Shown: positions 27,301 to 38,115 of the stretch, piece by piece | How positions within the stretch are numbered: the first letter of the stretch is position 1 | How the letters are laid out: each line of letters starts with the position of its first letter | From: Oscillatoria salina IIICB1 | Lineage (GTDB): Bacteria; Cyanobacteriota; Cyanobacteriia; Cyanobacteriales; SIO1D9 | Assembly: GCF_020144665.1 (NCBI RefSeq) | Contig: NZ_JAAHBQ010000163.1 | Coordinates: 124,001-188,000, forward strand | Direction: 5' to 3' | DNA length: 64,000 nucleotides | The notes under the pieces: model-generated | Told to the model about the DNA's origin: nothing | Database searches by the model: none | The model's input: only the letters and a program-made list of their open reading frames with translations | Program-made: the position numbers and the translations under genes

Positions 27301-28402
27301 TCAGCCGTTTAATCTCAGCCAGGAACCTTTGTTGCGGGTTCAAATTTTGCAGCTAAGAGAAAACTACCACTGGCTAGTTCTCACCGTACATCATCTCGCT
27401 ATCGATGGCTGGTCAATTGATGTTATTTTACGAGAGTTAGGCGAGTTATATTCAGCATATTGTCAGCAGGTTTCCCCCCAACTCGAAACCCCCGTTCCCT
27501 TTAGCGACTATTTGAAAGCTCAGTTTAATCAGCGCGATCGTTTGGCGGAAGACAAAGCCTATTGGCTGGCAGAATATGCTGATTCGGTTCCCCTGTTGTC
27601 TCTACCAACAGATTTTCCACGACCGACAGTTCAAACCTATTCAGGACGTCAAGAAAATCGCTTAATTGAGCTATCCTGCTGTCGTCAATTGCAAGGGTTC
27701 AGCCAACAGCAGGGATGTACTTTATTTATGGTACTACTAGCCTGTTTTAATCTTCTTTTACATCATCTTTCGGGTCAAACAGAATTTGCCGTAGGAATTT
27801 CGGCGGCGGGACAATTGGCGTTAGGATGGAAAAATTTGGTCGGCTACTGTGTCAATGTGCTACCTCTGCGCTGTCAGATTGCTGGAGAAACGTTTGTCGA
27901 TTATCTCAATCGCCTCCAAAAGACAGCCTTATCAGCTTACGAACATCAGAATTATCCCTTGAGCGAGCTACTCGATGAGTTGAATCTCAAGCGCGATCCC
28001 AGTCGTCCCCCGCTAATTTCTGTTTTATTTAATTGGGATAAATTCGGGGAAGGGTTGAGATTTTCGCAATTAAATGTTAAAGCAGTCGATCATTTTTCGG
28101 GAGCAACAAAGCGGGATTTAACCTGGAATTTAACGACTACAGGAGAACAACTACGATTAACCTGCACGTACAATACTGACTTATTTAAACCGGAAACGAT
28201 TCAAGATTGGAGCGATCGCTACGAATTTTTGCTGCGGACGGTGGTAGAAAATCCAGCGATTACCTTAACAGCAATCGAGCAACATTGGCAGGAATTAGAC
28301 CAACGTAAACAACGCCAGAACGAACAAGCCCTGGAAGCCACTAAGCGCCAGAAATTAAAACGAGTCACTCGTAAACCGATTCAGGGAAGAGAAGGATCAT
28401 GA
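21332..28402 (+). CDS. Hybrid PKS-NRPS: KS-AT-ACP-aminotransferase-methyltransferase-C
   Basis: A 2356-residue assembly-line protein. Ketosynthase (about 1-425): ETACSSSL with Cys172, [15 protein letters not shown]. Acyltransferase (about 529-819): GHSLGEY and GAFHSPW, the AFHS form that favours malonyl-CoA. Carrier domain (about 910-986): [13 protein letters not shown] aminotransferase of the glutamate-1-semialdehyde type (about 1108-1506): [22 protein letters not shown] with the PLP Lys. Methyltransferase (about 1520-1885): [16 protein letters not shown]. Condensation domain (from about 1893): HHLAIDGW. There is no ketoreductase, so the beta-keto intermediate would go directly to a beta-amine, as in mycosubtilin MycA or microcystin McyE. 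The methyltransferase lies after the aminotransferase rather than between AT and ACP as in McyE. GTG start behind GGAGAGAGGC; the end overlaps the next gene by four bases. Confidence 0.93.
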   Translation: MEPIAIIGIGCRFPGANNPQEFGQLLKNGIDAIGEVPQNRWSVEDYYHPEPATPGKMNTRWGGFLAQVSLFDPSFFGISPREASRIDPQQRLVLEVSWEALEDAAISPDSLADSQTGVFIGIGNYDYGRLLCQDESRIDSHHGTGLTLSLAANRVSYFLNLHGPSMAIETACSSSLVAVHTACQNLRNRECEMALAGGVSLMLLPDMTITFSQARMMSPDGRCKTFDAGADGYVRGEGCGMLVLKRLSDAVASGDRILAVIPGSAVNHDGLSNGLTAPNGLAQQAVIRQALCQAGVLPAEVSYVEAHGTGTALGDPVEIRALQAVLGEGRQTGQSCSIGSVKTNIGHLEPAAGIAGLIKVVLSLQQEAIFPHLHVKQLNPYLELAGTPFTIPKTYQPWQPKNGRRIAGVSAFSFGGSNCHLIVEAAPPVTSQEQNSDRPCHLLAISAKTEPALQALAQRYETFLANHPQASLGEICFTANTGRSHFNHRLTAVATTTDQLHQQLQAFNRGQETPGVATGTVKRGKSPQIAFLFPGQGSSYIGMGRQLYETEPRFRAILDHCNEILRPELEQPLLEALYPTAETNAKLLETTAYAQPALLAIAYGLSELWKSFGVEPQAVLGHSLGEYAAACIAGSFSLEAGLKLLAQRGRLMQKLPTGRGMVAVFASVETVAAAIPINTKTVTIATLNGPTHTVISGERQALESVVATLAAQGIKTRVLPVAGAFHSPWVEPILDELEQAANAIASQAPRIPLVSNLTGEILPTDWKPTGQYWRQQARNPVRFMAGFQTLLNQGYDLFVEIGSQSILSRIAQSFSTATCLPSLMSDQSDWQVLLESLASLYRRGVSVNWTADGRAYTRRPLSLPTYPFQRQHYWIERSPTTASKPSERRSSPAKMLPETQPERMTEPTRRGEIVAQLRNLVGNLLHIPFDRVDPDTPFLEMGADSLVLVDAIRAIEKTYKLKIALNQLFAEWKTIDALAAYIDEQQSPTPSAPETSAAPLSETATERIMAQQLQVMSQQLAILQGQKGTPSPPSGNRLNPSLPDRQTVPQSPKQATAIAPSLSPPGQKLTRRQEQHLASLIERYTRKTRKSKQRAATSRPILADSRACAGFRPSIKEMLYPIVGERAAGAKFWDIDGNEYLDITMGFGVLLFGHNPPCIAEAMQNQLQQGLQIGPQSNLAADVARLISDLTGVERVCFCNSGTEAVMTALRLARTATGRRKIALFAGSYHGHFDGVLAVQQPGESTPVPLAPGISPNAIADVLVLEYDNPDTWERLYQHEQDLAAVLVEPVPSRRPDIQPQAFWKQLREFTRKAGIALIFDEVLLGFRIHPGGAQAWFGVEADLVAYGKIVGGGLPIGVVAGKAAYLNAIDGGLWNYGDASYPEAEKTFFAGTFNKNHLGMAAARAVLLALKQRGPSLQQELNDRTARLAQRLNAYFTGQQIPIELVHFGSLFRFSSSENIDLLYYHLLEKGVYLWEGRNGFLSVAHTDEDLEFLIAAVKASVEELRDGGFFGDRVGEVVDSLPLTIAPSQICARLAPLTVPPELETYPNAFHHLEKLSLAWVVQAFGKMGWQFEEKTFSTPALAKQLGVVPSHYRLCDRLLEILAEEGILRQTQSGWELLQVPEISAPQTLAKTVRSEFPQLEAELSLLNRCGAELASVLRGDCHPLQLLFPQGDLTAATNLYQRSPVARMLNTLVAKVVSLAVASANRPLRILEVGAGTGGTTSYLLPSLNGDRVEYTFSDVSPLFLAKAQQRFRDYPFVEYCTLDIERDPSSQNISPHQYDIIVAANVLHATENLRQGLKHIRQLLVPGGLLAIVEGTMRQRWLDLIFGLTEGWWKFTDTDVRPSYPLLPASQWRTLLWETGFRDICVLPEDAGIPFPQQSVTIACSPRQFPLTKAQQQLWVLAQLQKQGSIAYNESIRLELRGTLQVAALQQALQQLVHRHEALRIRISEGGEAQEILPTLTLNLPLIEVSEAREKAAEWVQQQVRQPFNLSQEPLLRVQILQLRENYHWLVLTVHHLAIDGWSIDVILRELGELYSAYCQQVSPQLETPVPFSDYLKAQFNQRDRLAEDKAYWLAEYADSVPLLSLPTDFPRPTVQTYSGRQENRLIELSCCRQLQGFSQQQGCTLFMVLLACFNLLLHHLSGQTEFAVGISAAGQLALGWKNLVGYCVNVLPLRCQIAGETFVDYLNRLQKTALSAYEHQNYPLSELLDELNLKRDPSRPPLISVLFNWDKFGEGLRFSQLNVKAVDHFSGATKRDLTWNLTTTGEQLRLTCTYNTDLFKPETIQDWSDRYEFLLRTVVENPAITLTAIEQHWQELDQRKQRQNEQALEATKRQKLKRVTRKPIQGREGS

Positions 28403-28929
28403 AAGAGGCGATCGCCACTCTAAAAAAATACCAAACTCAAAGCATTTCTCACTCGACACGAACACTTTTCGACCATCCGATCGGAACGGGTCAAATTTTG
28501 CAGGAGTGGGACTGCGATCTAAATCTATGTCTGGCAGGGTATTTTCATTCTTTTTATGGCACAGAAGGAACAGGCAAAAAACGCATTCTTGACTTTAGCG
28601 AGCGTGAAAAAATTCAGCAAGAAATTGGCAGAGAAGCCGAAATTATTGTTTACTTATACTGGGTTTCTCGGCGCAAATTTTATTATCGCTGCAATGGCGA
28701 CTATATTTGGGATCGATTAACCAATCAAAAGAGAAGCGTTACCAAAGAAATATTTAGACAACTTGTAATCCTTGACATAGCTAATTTGGTTGAAGAGTTT
28801 CCGCGTTGGAAGTATTTATTTGGCTGCGGTTTTTTAGTAGCGCGTCGGCGAACAACTTGCGCCATGCCTTACTTACCTGAAGTAGCTCATGAAAAGGTTA
28901 AAACACTGTTTAAAATTAGTCATCGTTAA
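28399..28929 (+). CDS. DUF6817-like protein of the biosynthetic cluster
   Basis: A 176-residue protein of unknown function resembling DUF6817 proteins that occur beside natural-product genes. The conserved part is LFDHPIGTGQILQEWDCD, CLAGYFHSFYGTEG and IGREAEIIVYLYW. The His-Asp and later His pattern recalls HD-domain metal proteins, but I cannot show a catalytic set. Its ATG overlaps the stop of the PKS gene (ATGA), so translation is probably coupled, and the TauD-like gene starts 19 bases later. This context indicates a role in the same pathway; the reaction is unknown. Confidence 0.7.
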   Translation: MKEAIATLKKYQTQSISHSTRTLFDHPIGTGQILQEWDCDLNLCLAGYFHSFYGTEGTGKKRILDFSEREKIQQEIGREAEIIVYLYWVSRRKFYYRCNGDYIWDRLTNQKRSVTKEIFRQLVILDIANLVEEFPRWKYLFGCGFLVARRRTTCAMPYLPEVAHEKVKTLFKISHR

Positions 28930-28948
28930 CTGAAATTAGAGATTATTA

Positions 28949-29998
28949 ATGGATAAAATAAACTCAAATCAACCTGGATCTAAAAAAATAAAAGGTGTGA
29001 AACGTAAAGCTATTAATTTGTCTGAATATCGGTTAATTAATCCTCAATATTTTGACGCAGATAAGAAACTGCCTCTAGTGATTAAAGGAACCGTAGGCAA
29101 ATTAAATTTAATAGACTGGGCGCGGGAAAATCATTCTTTTATTGAAGAAAATTTGTGCCAGCATGGAGGAATCCTCTTTCGAGGTTTTCAGGTCAAAGGA
29201 GTAGCCGAATTTGAGCAGTTTATCCAATCGGTATCGGAGACACTTTTAGACTATACCTATCGTTCTACACCCCGTTCTCCTGTTTTCGGAAAAATTCAAA
29301 CATCAACGGAATATCCAGCTCATCAAGTTATTCCACTACATAATGAAATGGCTTACTGCCACAATTGGCCCCTAAAAATTTGTTTTTTTTGCGTTCAAGC
29401 TGCTGAAAACGGAGGAGAAACTCCGATTGCTGACAGTCGAAAAGTTCTCCAACGTCTTAACCCGAAAATTGTTGAAAAATTCGAGGAAAAAAAAGTCATG
29501 TATGTTCGCAATTACGGAGAGGGACTTGATTTAAGTTGGCAAACAGTTTTTCAAACCAACGATCCTTTAGCAGTGGAAAAGTATTGCGATCGTGCCGGAA
29601 TTACCTTTGAGTGGAAACCTGGTAATCGTCTCAGAACTCAGCAGATTTGTCAAGGCGTTGCTACCCATCCAAAAACCAAAGAAAAGGTTTGGTTTAATCA
29701 GGCACATTTGTTTCATATTTCTAATTTAGTACCAGAAGTACAGCGATTCTTTTTAGCCGAATATGGAGAAACTAAACTGCCTCGCAATGCTTATTATGGA
29801 GATGGAAGCCCCATTGAATCCTCATTCCTCGATGAAATCCGCTCTGTTTATCAACAAGAAAGGATCGTTTTTCCCTGGCAGTCTGGCGATATTTTAATGT
29901 TAGATAATATGCAAGTTGCTCACGGACGCAATCCTTACAAGGGACAGAGAAAGGTTTTAGTAGGGATGGCAGATAATTACGCTAGAGAAAGAGAATAA
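28949..29998 (+). CDS. TauD/SyrP-type Fe(II)/2OG oxygenase, likely beta-hydroxylase
   Basis: A 349-residue member of the TauD/TfdA family. The iron ligands look complete: IPLHNEMAY (His-x-Glu), and AHGRNPYKGQRKVLVGM with the distal His and the 2OG-binding Arg. GGETPIADSRKVL is typical of the SyrP-like branch, members of which hydroxylate the beta-carbon of carrier-bound Asp or other residues on NRPS. The cluster has an Asp-type adenylation domain (NRPS1), so beta-hydroxy-Asp is a reasonable but inferred outcome. It is unrelated in sequence to the O1-O3 paralogues. The next gene starts ten bases downstream. Confidence 0.85.
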   Translation: MDKINSNQPGSKKIKGVKRKAINLSEYRLINPQYFDADKKLPLVIKGTVGKLNLIDWARENHSFIEENLCQHGGILFRGFQVKGVAEFEQFIQSVSETLLDYTYRSTPRSPVFGKIQTSTEYPAHQVIPLHNEMAYCHNWPLKICFFCVQAAENGGETPIADSRKVLQRLNPKIVEKFEEKKVMYVRNYGEGLDLSWQTVFQTNDPLAVEKYCDRAGITFEWKPGNRLRTQQICQGVATHPKTKEKVWFNQAHLFHISNLVPEVQRFFLAEYGETKLPRNAYYGDGSPIESSFLDEIRSVYQQERIVFPWQSGDILMLDNMQVAHGRNPYKGQRKVLVGMADNYARERE

Positions 29999-30008
29999 AA
30001 CTACCTCC

Positions 30009-30509
30009 ATGATTCAGATCGAAAATTTCCAGGTTTTTCCTCAATGTATTGGCGATTGGCAAGGAAAATGGATCGCTTTAGATCCGAATGGACGAGAACT
30101 TTATCGTTTTACAAGTTTATTAAAGCAACGAATCATTGATAATCGCTGGGTACAAACCAATGAAAATAGCTATTCAGATGGACGACAGGAGATTCTGCAT
30201 TTTGAGGGAACGGCGGTTAAACAGGGAACGCTATTACTAGAAAGTCCCGATTCGCCTTACGATCGTTTTGTGATGCTCGCTGAAGAACAGGGCGATAACC
30301 TAATTATTATTAGTGTTTCAGAGCGAACTACGGGTTTGCTATTAGCAACAGAAACGATTAATTTAGTCAGTAAAATAGAGCGCATCCGAACGTTGCAGCA
30401 ATTTAAATCGACCGAGGGAAAGCTGAGGGGATTTACTCTGGTTATTGAGAAAAAATTGGCTGATGGGGCTGACGAACGATCGCGACAAGCTGGGGATAAT
30501 TTCCCATAA
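30009..30509 (+). CDS. Small lipocalin-like protein (DUF3598-like)
   Basis: A 166-residue protein rich in predicted beta-strands: FPQCIGDWQGKWIALDPNGREL, FTSLLKQRIIDNRW, EILHFEGTAVKQGTLLL, SERTTGLLLATETINLV. The early G-x-W pattern and alternation fit a calycin/lipocalin-like barrel such as cyanobacterial DUF3598 proteins, which might bind a hydrophobic ligand. It sits ten bases after the TauD-like gene and 77 bases before NRPS2, inside the rightward operon. A role in handling a lipophilic intermediate or product is possible but unproven. No signal peptide is visible. Confidence 0.6.
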   Translation: MIQIENFQVFPQCIGDWQGKWIALDPNGRELYRFTSLLKQRIIDNRWVQTNENSYSDGRQEILHFEGTAVKQGTLLLESPDSPYDRFVMLAEEQGDNLIIISVSERTTGLLLATETINLVSKIERIRTLQQFKSTEGKLRGFTLVIEKKLADGADERSRQAGDNFP

Positions 30510-30586
30510 TAATTAACCAAAGATGCGAGTAGTAGATTAACCGCTTTCAATGCCAGCACTCTTTAAATGTTTAAATTCAGGGTAAG

Positions 30587-33500
30587 ATGAAAAACCTTAA
30601 AATTCAAGAATGGTTTAGTCAGACAGCCGCAACATTTAGCCAGCAAATTGCGATCGCAAGCCTTACTCAAACAGTTACTTATGGCGAACTCGAACAGCGT
30701 ACCAATAATCTCGCCAATTTTCTCCAGTCACAGCAAACACCAAAAGCAGCCCGAATTGCTATTTTGTCCGAGGATTCCCTTGAAGTTATTATCGCCGTTA
30801 TTGCAGCATTAAAAGCGGGATGTGCTTTTGTTCCTTTATCAACCAATATACCCAGAAAACGACTAGAAACGTTGATTCAAGACATTTCTCCTCATTGGTT
30901 AATCATCGATGCCAAACAAGGGGAAAAACTCGCTAACTTGGGGTTAGATTGCACTAAACTAATTGTTTTAGGTGACTGGGAAAATCCACCGCAACTCGAT
31001 TTAACTTTAAGCAAAGACTATGAGCAATACTGGAATATCGGCAAACCTAAAGACCGCTCAGAACCCGACGATTTATGTTATTTATACTTAACATCAGGTT
31101 CCACCGGAAAACCCAAAATGATTGCGGGTCGTTTAAAGGCAATCGCGCAGTTTATCCATTGGGAAATTAATCTGTTAAAGCTGCCCAAGAATGTGCGCGT
31201 CAGTCAACTCATTTCTCCGGCTTTTGATGCCTTTTTAAGGGATATTTTTGTGCCGCTTTGTTCGGGAGGAACGATTTGTATTCCCGATAGCTGGGAAACG
31301 ATTGTAGATGCCAGAAAATTAGTTGATTGGCTCGAGCGGCAAAAAATTAACCTAATTCATTGCGTTCCTTCCCTCTTACGTTCGTTGCTAGCCCAAGACC
31401 TCAAACCAACACAGTTTAGCGCCTTGAACTATATTTTGCTATCAGGAGAAGTATTACTGGGAGCAGACATTCGTCGCTGGCGGTCAGTTTACGGCGATCG
31501 CGTGCAGTTAATCAACCTTTATGGACCCTCAGAGACAACTATGACCAAGTTTTTTTACCTGGTTAAGTCCTCTGATGAAACACGAAAAACCATTCCCATT
31601 GGTAAACCAATGGAAGGCGCGGCGGCTTTAGTGGTTGATGCCAACGGGAAAGTTTGTCCTCCTGGAATCGTCGGCGAAATTTATATTCGGACTCCCTATC
31701 GGACTTTAGGTTACTATCAGCAACCGCAACTAACACAAGAGGTTTTTATTGCCAATCCTTTTAGTAATAAATCAAACGATATAATTTATAAAACTGGAGA
31801 TTTAGCCAGAATTTTAGAAGATGGTAACTTTGACTATGTGGGGCGCAAAGATCGGCAGGTTAAAATTCGCGGCGTTCGGGTTGAGTTAGGAGAAATTGAG
31901 AACGCCCTGCAACTGCATCCGGCGGTCAAAGAAGGTGTGGTTGTGGCTTGGGACGATCGCTACGGCAATAAATATCTCTGCGCCTATGTTGTCCTCAACA
32001 AAACTTTAGATTCCGCTCAATTAAGAGAATTTTTATTAGCCAGACTACCAGAATCCTTAGTTCCCTCAGCTTTCGCGATCGTGGAAGCCTTGCCGAGAAC
32101 CATCAGTGGCAAAATCGATCGGCGATCGCTGTGCGAACCTACCCCAGCCCAAAGGACTCGTGCTTTCACTCCACCGAAAACCCCCTTAGAAGCTCAGCTA
32201 GCCCAGCTTTGGCAAGAAGTATTAAAAGTAGCGCAAGTAGGGGTAGAAGACAACTTCTTTGCACTAGGCGGTCATTCCCTGTTGGCAACTCAGTTAGTCT
32301 CCCGCATTGAGCGTAGCTTCCAGATTCAACTGCCCTTACGAGTCTTGTTTGAGTCTCCAAGCCTAGGCGTACTCGCTCAAACCATTCAAACCCTTCAAGC
32401 CACCCAAACTCCCTCAAAACAGCCCTTTCCCAGGATTTACCGACCCAGAAACCTACCCTTATCCTTTGCTCAGCAGCGCTTGTGGTTTCTCGATCGCCTC
32501 CTGCCCGACTCTAGCGCCTATAATATGCCGATGGCGGTTCAAATTCGGGGTCATCTCAATATTACCGCCCTAGAAAAGAGCCTCAACGAAATTATTCAGC
32601 GCCACGAAATTTGTCGCACCAAGTTCCAAACTGTTGCTGGAAGCCCAACTCAAATTATTGTTCCCCATTTAAGCTTAACCCTGGAGCCGCTCGATCTGAC
32701 GACATTGCGAAACGAACAGCAGCAAGCCCAGGTTCAACAGCTAACCGCCGCCGCCAACGAGCCATTCGATCTCGCCACCGCACCTTTACTAAGAGCCAGC
32801 TTAGTGCAATTAAGCGATCGCCACTATATCCTCTTGCTGACGATTCACCATATTATCTTTGATGCCTGGTCGATGGGAATCCTGATTCAGGAATTAACTG
32901 CCCTTTATTCAGCCTTTTCCCAGGGAAACCCTTCTCCCCTAGCGCCCCTGAAGATGCAGTACGCTGATTTTGCTTGTTGGCAGCGACAGCAACTTAGCGA
33001 GGCTAACCTAGACAAGGCGCTAGCCTACTGGAAACAGAAACTAGAAGGAGACTTACCGCCGTTAACCCTGCCCGCAGATCGCCCCCGTCCCCCTATCCCC
33101 ACCTTTAAAGGCGCTCGACAACCATTCCAGATTGACAACACCCTGACAGCGCAACTGAGACAACTCAGCCAACAGCAGGGAGCAACGTTATTTATGATTC
33201 TGCTGACCGCTTGGAAAATCCTGATTTATCGGTATACTTCTCAGGAAGACTTGCGAGTCGGAACCGCGATCGCGGGTCGTCCTGGGCCAGAAGTCGAATC
33301 ATTAATTGGCTGCTTTGTCAATACCCTGGTATTGCGTTCGCACCTCTCAGGAGACTGCACGGTTTTAGCTGCCTTAGAACAGGTGCGAGAAGTCGCCCTA
33401 GAAGCCTACGCTCATCAGGAATTGCCCTTTGAGAAATTGGTCGAAGAATTACAGCCAGAGCGGGTTTTGAGTCACTCGCCCCTATTTCAAGTTGGCTTTG

Positions 33501-36394
33501 CCTTCTATGGCGATCGCCGACCCGATCTGACCCTAGAAGGACTGAGCCTGAATCCCATCAACGTTGATAGTGGTACGGCAAAGCTAGATTTAACTCTCTC
33601 ACTGCGGGAGGAAGAAACGGGGCTAACTGGCTGGGTCGAGTATGCCACTGACTTATTTGATGTCAGCACGATTGAACGAATGCTTGGTCATTACCAAACC
33701 CTGCTCGTGGGTATGGTGAGGAACCCCGAACAGCGCCTCGATCGCTTACCCTTGCTCGCAACTCAGGAACGCCAACAACTACTTCAACAGTGGAACCAAA
33801 CCCAGACTCCCTATCCCCAAACCCTTTGCTTGCACCAGCAATTCCAGCATCAAGTGGCACAAACGCCCGCATCCATTGCCCTTTTGTCTGAGGGGGTGCA
33901 GCTTACCTATGGGGAATTAAACCAGAAAGCCAATCAACTGGCTCACTACTTGCAGGATTTCGGCGTCAAACCAGAAGTGCGAGTGGGTCTGTACTTATCG
34001 CGATCGCCAGAAGCTATTATTGCCTTGTTCGCCATCCTCAAAGCAGGTGGGGCTTACGTTCCTCTCGATCCCAGCTATCCTCAGGAGCGCTTGGCTTTGA
34101 TCCTGGACGATGCCCAAATTTCTGTCTTAATCAGCCAAGGTACTCACTTCCCTCTAGACTCAATTCTTACCACCCCCCAGCACATCGATCTAGAGCGCGA
34201 TCGCGATCGCATTGCCCGAGCAAGCCAGGACAACCCGGAAAGCTCTGTTACCATCGATAATCTCGCCTATATCATCTACACCTCTGGGTCTACAGGCAAG
34301 CCGAAAGGAGTGCTAGTCGAACACCGGGGATTGGTCAATCTCGCCTTAGCTCAAATTCAGGCATTTGGGATCGAACCTAGCAGTCGCGTACTCCAGTTTG
34401 CCTCGCTTAACTTCGATGCCTCAGTCAGTGAAATTGCCATGACTTTGCTAGCCGGAGCTACTCTCTGTTTGTCAGTTTCCCCCTTGCCCTTGGTCGGCAA
34501 AGCCTTAACGAACCAACTGCGGGATTGGGCAATTAGCACAGTTACCCTACCACCCTCAGTCCTCGCCACCCTTCCGGTTGTAGACCTCCCTGCCCTCCAA
34601 ACCCTGATCCTGGCTGGAGAAACCCCTGCTGCGCGCGCGATCGCTTCCTGGGCATCAGGTCGCCGTTTATTCAACGCCTATGGACCGACAGAAGCCACAG
34701 TCTGCGCTACCTTGGCTGAGTGTAACCCTAGGGGCGATCGCGTCCCCATAGGTCGCCCGATTGCCAATGTCCAGGTTTATCTTCTCGACTGCGCTCTCCA
34801 ACCCGTCCCCATCGGCATTCCGGGTGAGCTGTATATCGGTGGTGTGGGTGTAGCCCGAGGCTATCAAAACCGTCCCGACTTAACTCAGGAGCGATTTATC
34901 CCTAATCCCTTTGACCCGACTAGTCAGGGTCGCCTTTATCGGACAGGAGACTTAGCCCGCTACCAACCTGACGGTAGCCTGGAATTTCTCGGTCGCCTGG
35001 ATACTCAGGTGAAAATTCGCGGCTTCCGGGTGGAACTGGAAGAAATTGAAGCCACACTCAATCAGCACCCTGATGTTCTGAGCGCAGTTGCCCTCTGCCA
35101 AAAAAGCCAACCCGATTCGCGCTTAGTAGTTTATGCAGTTCCTAAAGCGGGTCAGACTCTAGAGTGCCAAACCCTAAAAGACTTTCTCAAGCAACGCTTA
35201 CCCAACTATATGATTCCCGCCGCCGCGATCGTCCTTGACACACTGCCTTTAACTGCCAATGGCAAAATCGATCGCCAGGCTCTGCCTATGCCTGAATTAG
35301 GGCTCCCTAAAAAGATTCCTGCTCGTGATTCCCTGGAAAGAGAACTGATAGCAATTTGGGAAAAGGTGCTTAATCTTGCCTCGATTGGCGTTACCGATAA
35401 CTTTTTTGACCTCGGAGGACATTCTCTCCTGGCTGTGCAGTTGATGGCTTTAATTGAGCAACATTTCGGCGTAGAACTGCCTCTTTCCCTACTCTTCGAG
35501 GCAGGAACTGTTGAACATCTTGCCACTAAAGTGCGTTCTACTTCTGGCTCCCAAACTTGGTCGCCCCTAGTCAATCTTCAAACCCAAGGGTCTAAACCCC
35601 CTTTGTTCTGCGTTCATCCTATCGGTGGCTCGGTTTTTGGCTATGAGGAGTTAGCTCGCCAGCTCGCACCGGAGCGACCCTTCTATGGCTTGCAAGCCCC
35701 CGGTTTGGCAGAACACCAGCAACCTTACACTTCGATTCCCGATCTAGCCACCTACTACCTAAAAGCGATACGGTCGGTACAGCCGTGCAGTCCTTATTAC
35801 TTGGCGGGACATTCCTTCGGCGGATTGGTCGCTTTTGAAATGGCACAGCAGCTTTTTGCCCAAGGAGAGGTGGTTGCTTTATTAGCAATCCTGGATACCC
35901 CTGCCCCAATTGGGCGAAAAGTGCCAGAACCCATTGATGATGCTCTGTGGTTAGTTCGCAGAGCGCAGGTGTTAGAGCGGTTTTTTGGCAAAACTTTATC
36001 TTTAACTTACGCAGACTTACAACAAAAGACTCCAGAAGCTCAAATTAAGGACTTTTGCAACAAGTTGAGAGAAGCAGAGCTGCTACCTCCAGACGCAGGA
36101 GAGCCAATGATTCGCCGGATTTTACAGGTTCAAAAAGCATCTCATCAAGCACTCCTCGACTACGTTCCCCAGATTTATCCGGGAAAAATTACTTTACTAC
36201 AAGCTGCTGAGGTTGTAGCTTCCGATACGAGGGGAATCTATGCTGAGAGCTTTAATCAACCTGCTTTGGGGTGGAATTGTTTGACGAGGGAAGTTGTCTC
36301 AGTACACAGCGTTCCTGGCAATCATATTACTATGCTAACTCGCCCTTATGTCCAAGACTTAGCCGACATCCTTCAATCCTGTTTAGCTCTCTAA
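30587..36394 (+). CDS. Non-ribosomal peptide synthetase NRPS2: A-PCP-C-A-PCP-TE
   Basis: A 1935-residue terminal synthetase. A1 (about 1-515, YLTSGSTGKPK) starts the protein without a C domain, so it must receive its donor from a partner ending in C, as NRPS1 and the PKS protein both do. My reading of its code is DARHLSLMTK, with no match I can name; Arg and His recall DPRHSGVVGK of microcystin domains for side-chain-linked acidic residues. PCP1: LGGHSLLATQ. C (about 620-1060): HHIIFDAW. A2 (about 1088-1590, YIIYTSGSTGKPKG) reads DASTIAAVCK, a Tyr/Phe-like code. PCP2: LGGHSLLAVQ. Type I thioesterase (about 1662-1935): AGHSFGG, Ser near 1741. Release would be by hydrolysis or macrocyclisation. 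It is the last gene of the operon. Confidence 0.93.
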   Translation: MKNLKIQEWFSQTAATFSQQIAIASLTQTVTYGELEQRTNNLANFLQSQQTPKAARIAILSEDSLEVIIAVIAALKAGCAFVPLSTNIPRKRLETLIQDISPHWLIIDAKQGEKLANLGLDCTKLIVLGDWENPPQLDLTLSKDYEQYWNIGKPKDRSEPDDLCYLYLTSGSTGKPKMIAGRLKAIAQFIHWEINLLKLPKNVRVSQLISPAFDAFLRDIFVPLCSGGTICIPDSWETIVDARKLVDWLERQKINLIHCVPSLLRSLLAQDLKPTQFSALNYILLSGEVLLGADIRRWRSVYGDRVQLINLYGPSETTMTKFFYLVKSSDETRKTIPIGKPMEGAAALVVDANGKVCPPGIVGEIYIRTPYRTLGYYQQPQLTQEVFIANPFSNKSNDIIYKTGDLARILEDGNFDYVGRKDRQVKIRGVRVELGEIENALQLHPAVKEGVVVAWDDRYGNKYLCAYVVLNKTLDSAQLREFLLARLPESLVPSAFAIVEALPRTISGKIDRRSLCEPTPAQRTRAFTPPKTPLEAQLAQLWQEVLKVAQVGVEDNFFALGGHSLLATQLVSRIERSFQIQLPLRVLFESPSLGVLAQTIQTLQATQTPSKQPFPRIYRPRNLPLSFAQQRLWFLDRLLPDSSAYNMPMAVQIRGHLNITALEKSLNEIIQRHEICRTKFQTVAGSPTQIIVPHLSLTLEPLDLTTLRNEQQQAQVQQLTAAANEPFDLATAPLLRASLVQLSDRHYILLLTIHHIIFDAWSMGILIQELTALYSAFSQGNPSPLAPLKMQYADFACWQRQQLSEANLDKALAYWKQKLEGDLPPLTLPADRPRPPIPTFKGARQPFQIDNTLTAQLRQLSQQQGATLFMILLTAWKILIYRYTSQEDLRVGTAIAGRPGPEVESLIGCFVNTLVLRSHLSGDCTVLAALEQVREVALEAYAHQELPFEKLVEELQPERVLSHSPLFQVGFAFYGDRRPDLTLEGLSLNPINVDSGTAKLDLTLSLREEETGLTGWVEYATDLFDVSTIERMLGHYQTLLVGMVRNPEQRLDRLPLLATQERQQLLQQWNQTQTPYPQTLCLHQQFQHQVAQTPASIALLSEGVQLTYGELNQKANQLAHYLQDFGVKPEVRVGLYLSRSPEAIIALFAILKAGGAYVPLDPSYPQERLALILDDAQISVLISQGTHFPLDSILTTPQHIDLERDRDRIARASQDNPESSVTIDNLAYIIYTSGSTGKPKGVLVEHRGLVNLALAQIQAFGIEPSSRVLQFASLNFDASVSEIAMTLLAGATLCLSVSPLPLVGKALTNQLRDWAISTVTLPPSVLATLPVVDLPALQTLILAGETPAARAIASWASGRRLFNAYGPTEATVCATLAECNPRGDRVPIGRPIANVQVYLLDCALQPVPIGIPGELYIGGVGVARGYQNRPDLTQERFIPNPFDPTSQGRLYRTGDLARYQPDGSLEFLGRLDTQVKIRGFRVELEEIEATLNQHPDVLSAVALCQKSQPDSRLVVYAVPKAGQTLECQTLKDFLKQRLPNYMIPAAAIVLDTLPLTANGKIDRQALPMPELGLPKKIPARDSLERELIAIWEKVLNLASIGVTDNFFDLGGHSLLAVQLMALIEQHFGVELPLSLLFEAGTVEHLATKVRSTSGSQTWSPLVNLQTQGSKPPLFCVHPIGGSVFGYEELARQLAPERPFYGLQAPGLAEHQQPYTSIPDLATYYLKAIRSVQPCSPYYLAGHSFGGLVAFEMAQQLFAQGEVVALLAILDTPAPIGRKVPEPIDDALWLVRRAQVLERFFGKTLSLTYADLQQKTPEAQIKDFCNKLREAELLPPDAGEPMIRRILQVQKASHQALLDYVPQIYPGKITLLQAAEVVASDTRGIYAESFNQPALGWNCLTREVVSVHSVPGNHITMLTRPYVQDLADILQSCLAL

Positions 36395-36509
36395 TCGAGA
36401 GTTAAATGAAGCTAAATTTTGGCGATCGCTCCATCGCTCCCGACAACCCCAAAGGTTAAAATTTAGTAACATTACTACCCACCACTGAAATCCACTGCTA
36501 ACCTAAAAG

Positions 36510-37989
<1,480 letters not shown>

Positions 37990-38013
37990 TTTACTTCGAT
38001 AATTTTCTTGACA

Positions 38014-38050
38014 AAAGCTCAGTTTTATGGTATGAGACTGAGCTTTTTTT
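38014..38050 (+). terminator. Rho-independent terminator of thiC
   Basis: AAAGCTCAGT pairs perfectly with ACTGAGCTTT across a 13-base loop, and the right arm runs into a T-tract (to 38050). It begins 25 bases after the thiC stop. Confidence 0.85.
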
Positions 38051-38115
38051 AGTAGAGTTAGCGATTAGCGTCTAAGGGGACTGATAACTGATAACTGAAA
38101 AACCCAATCCCAAAA

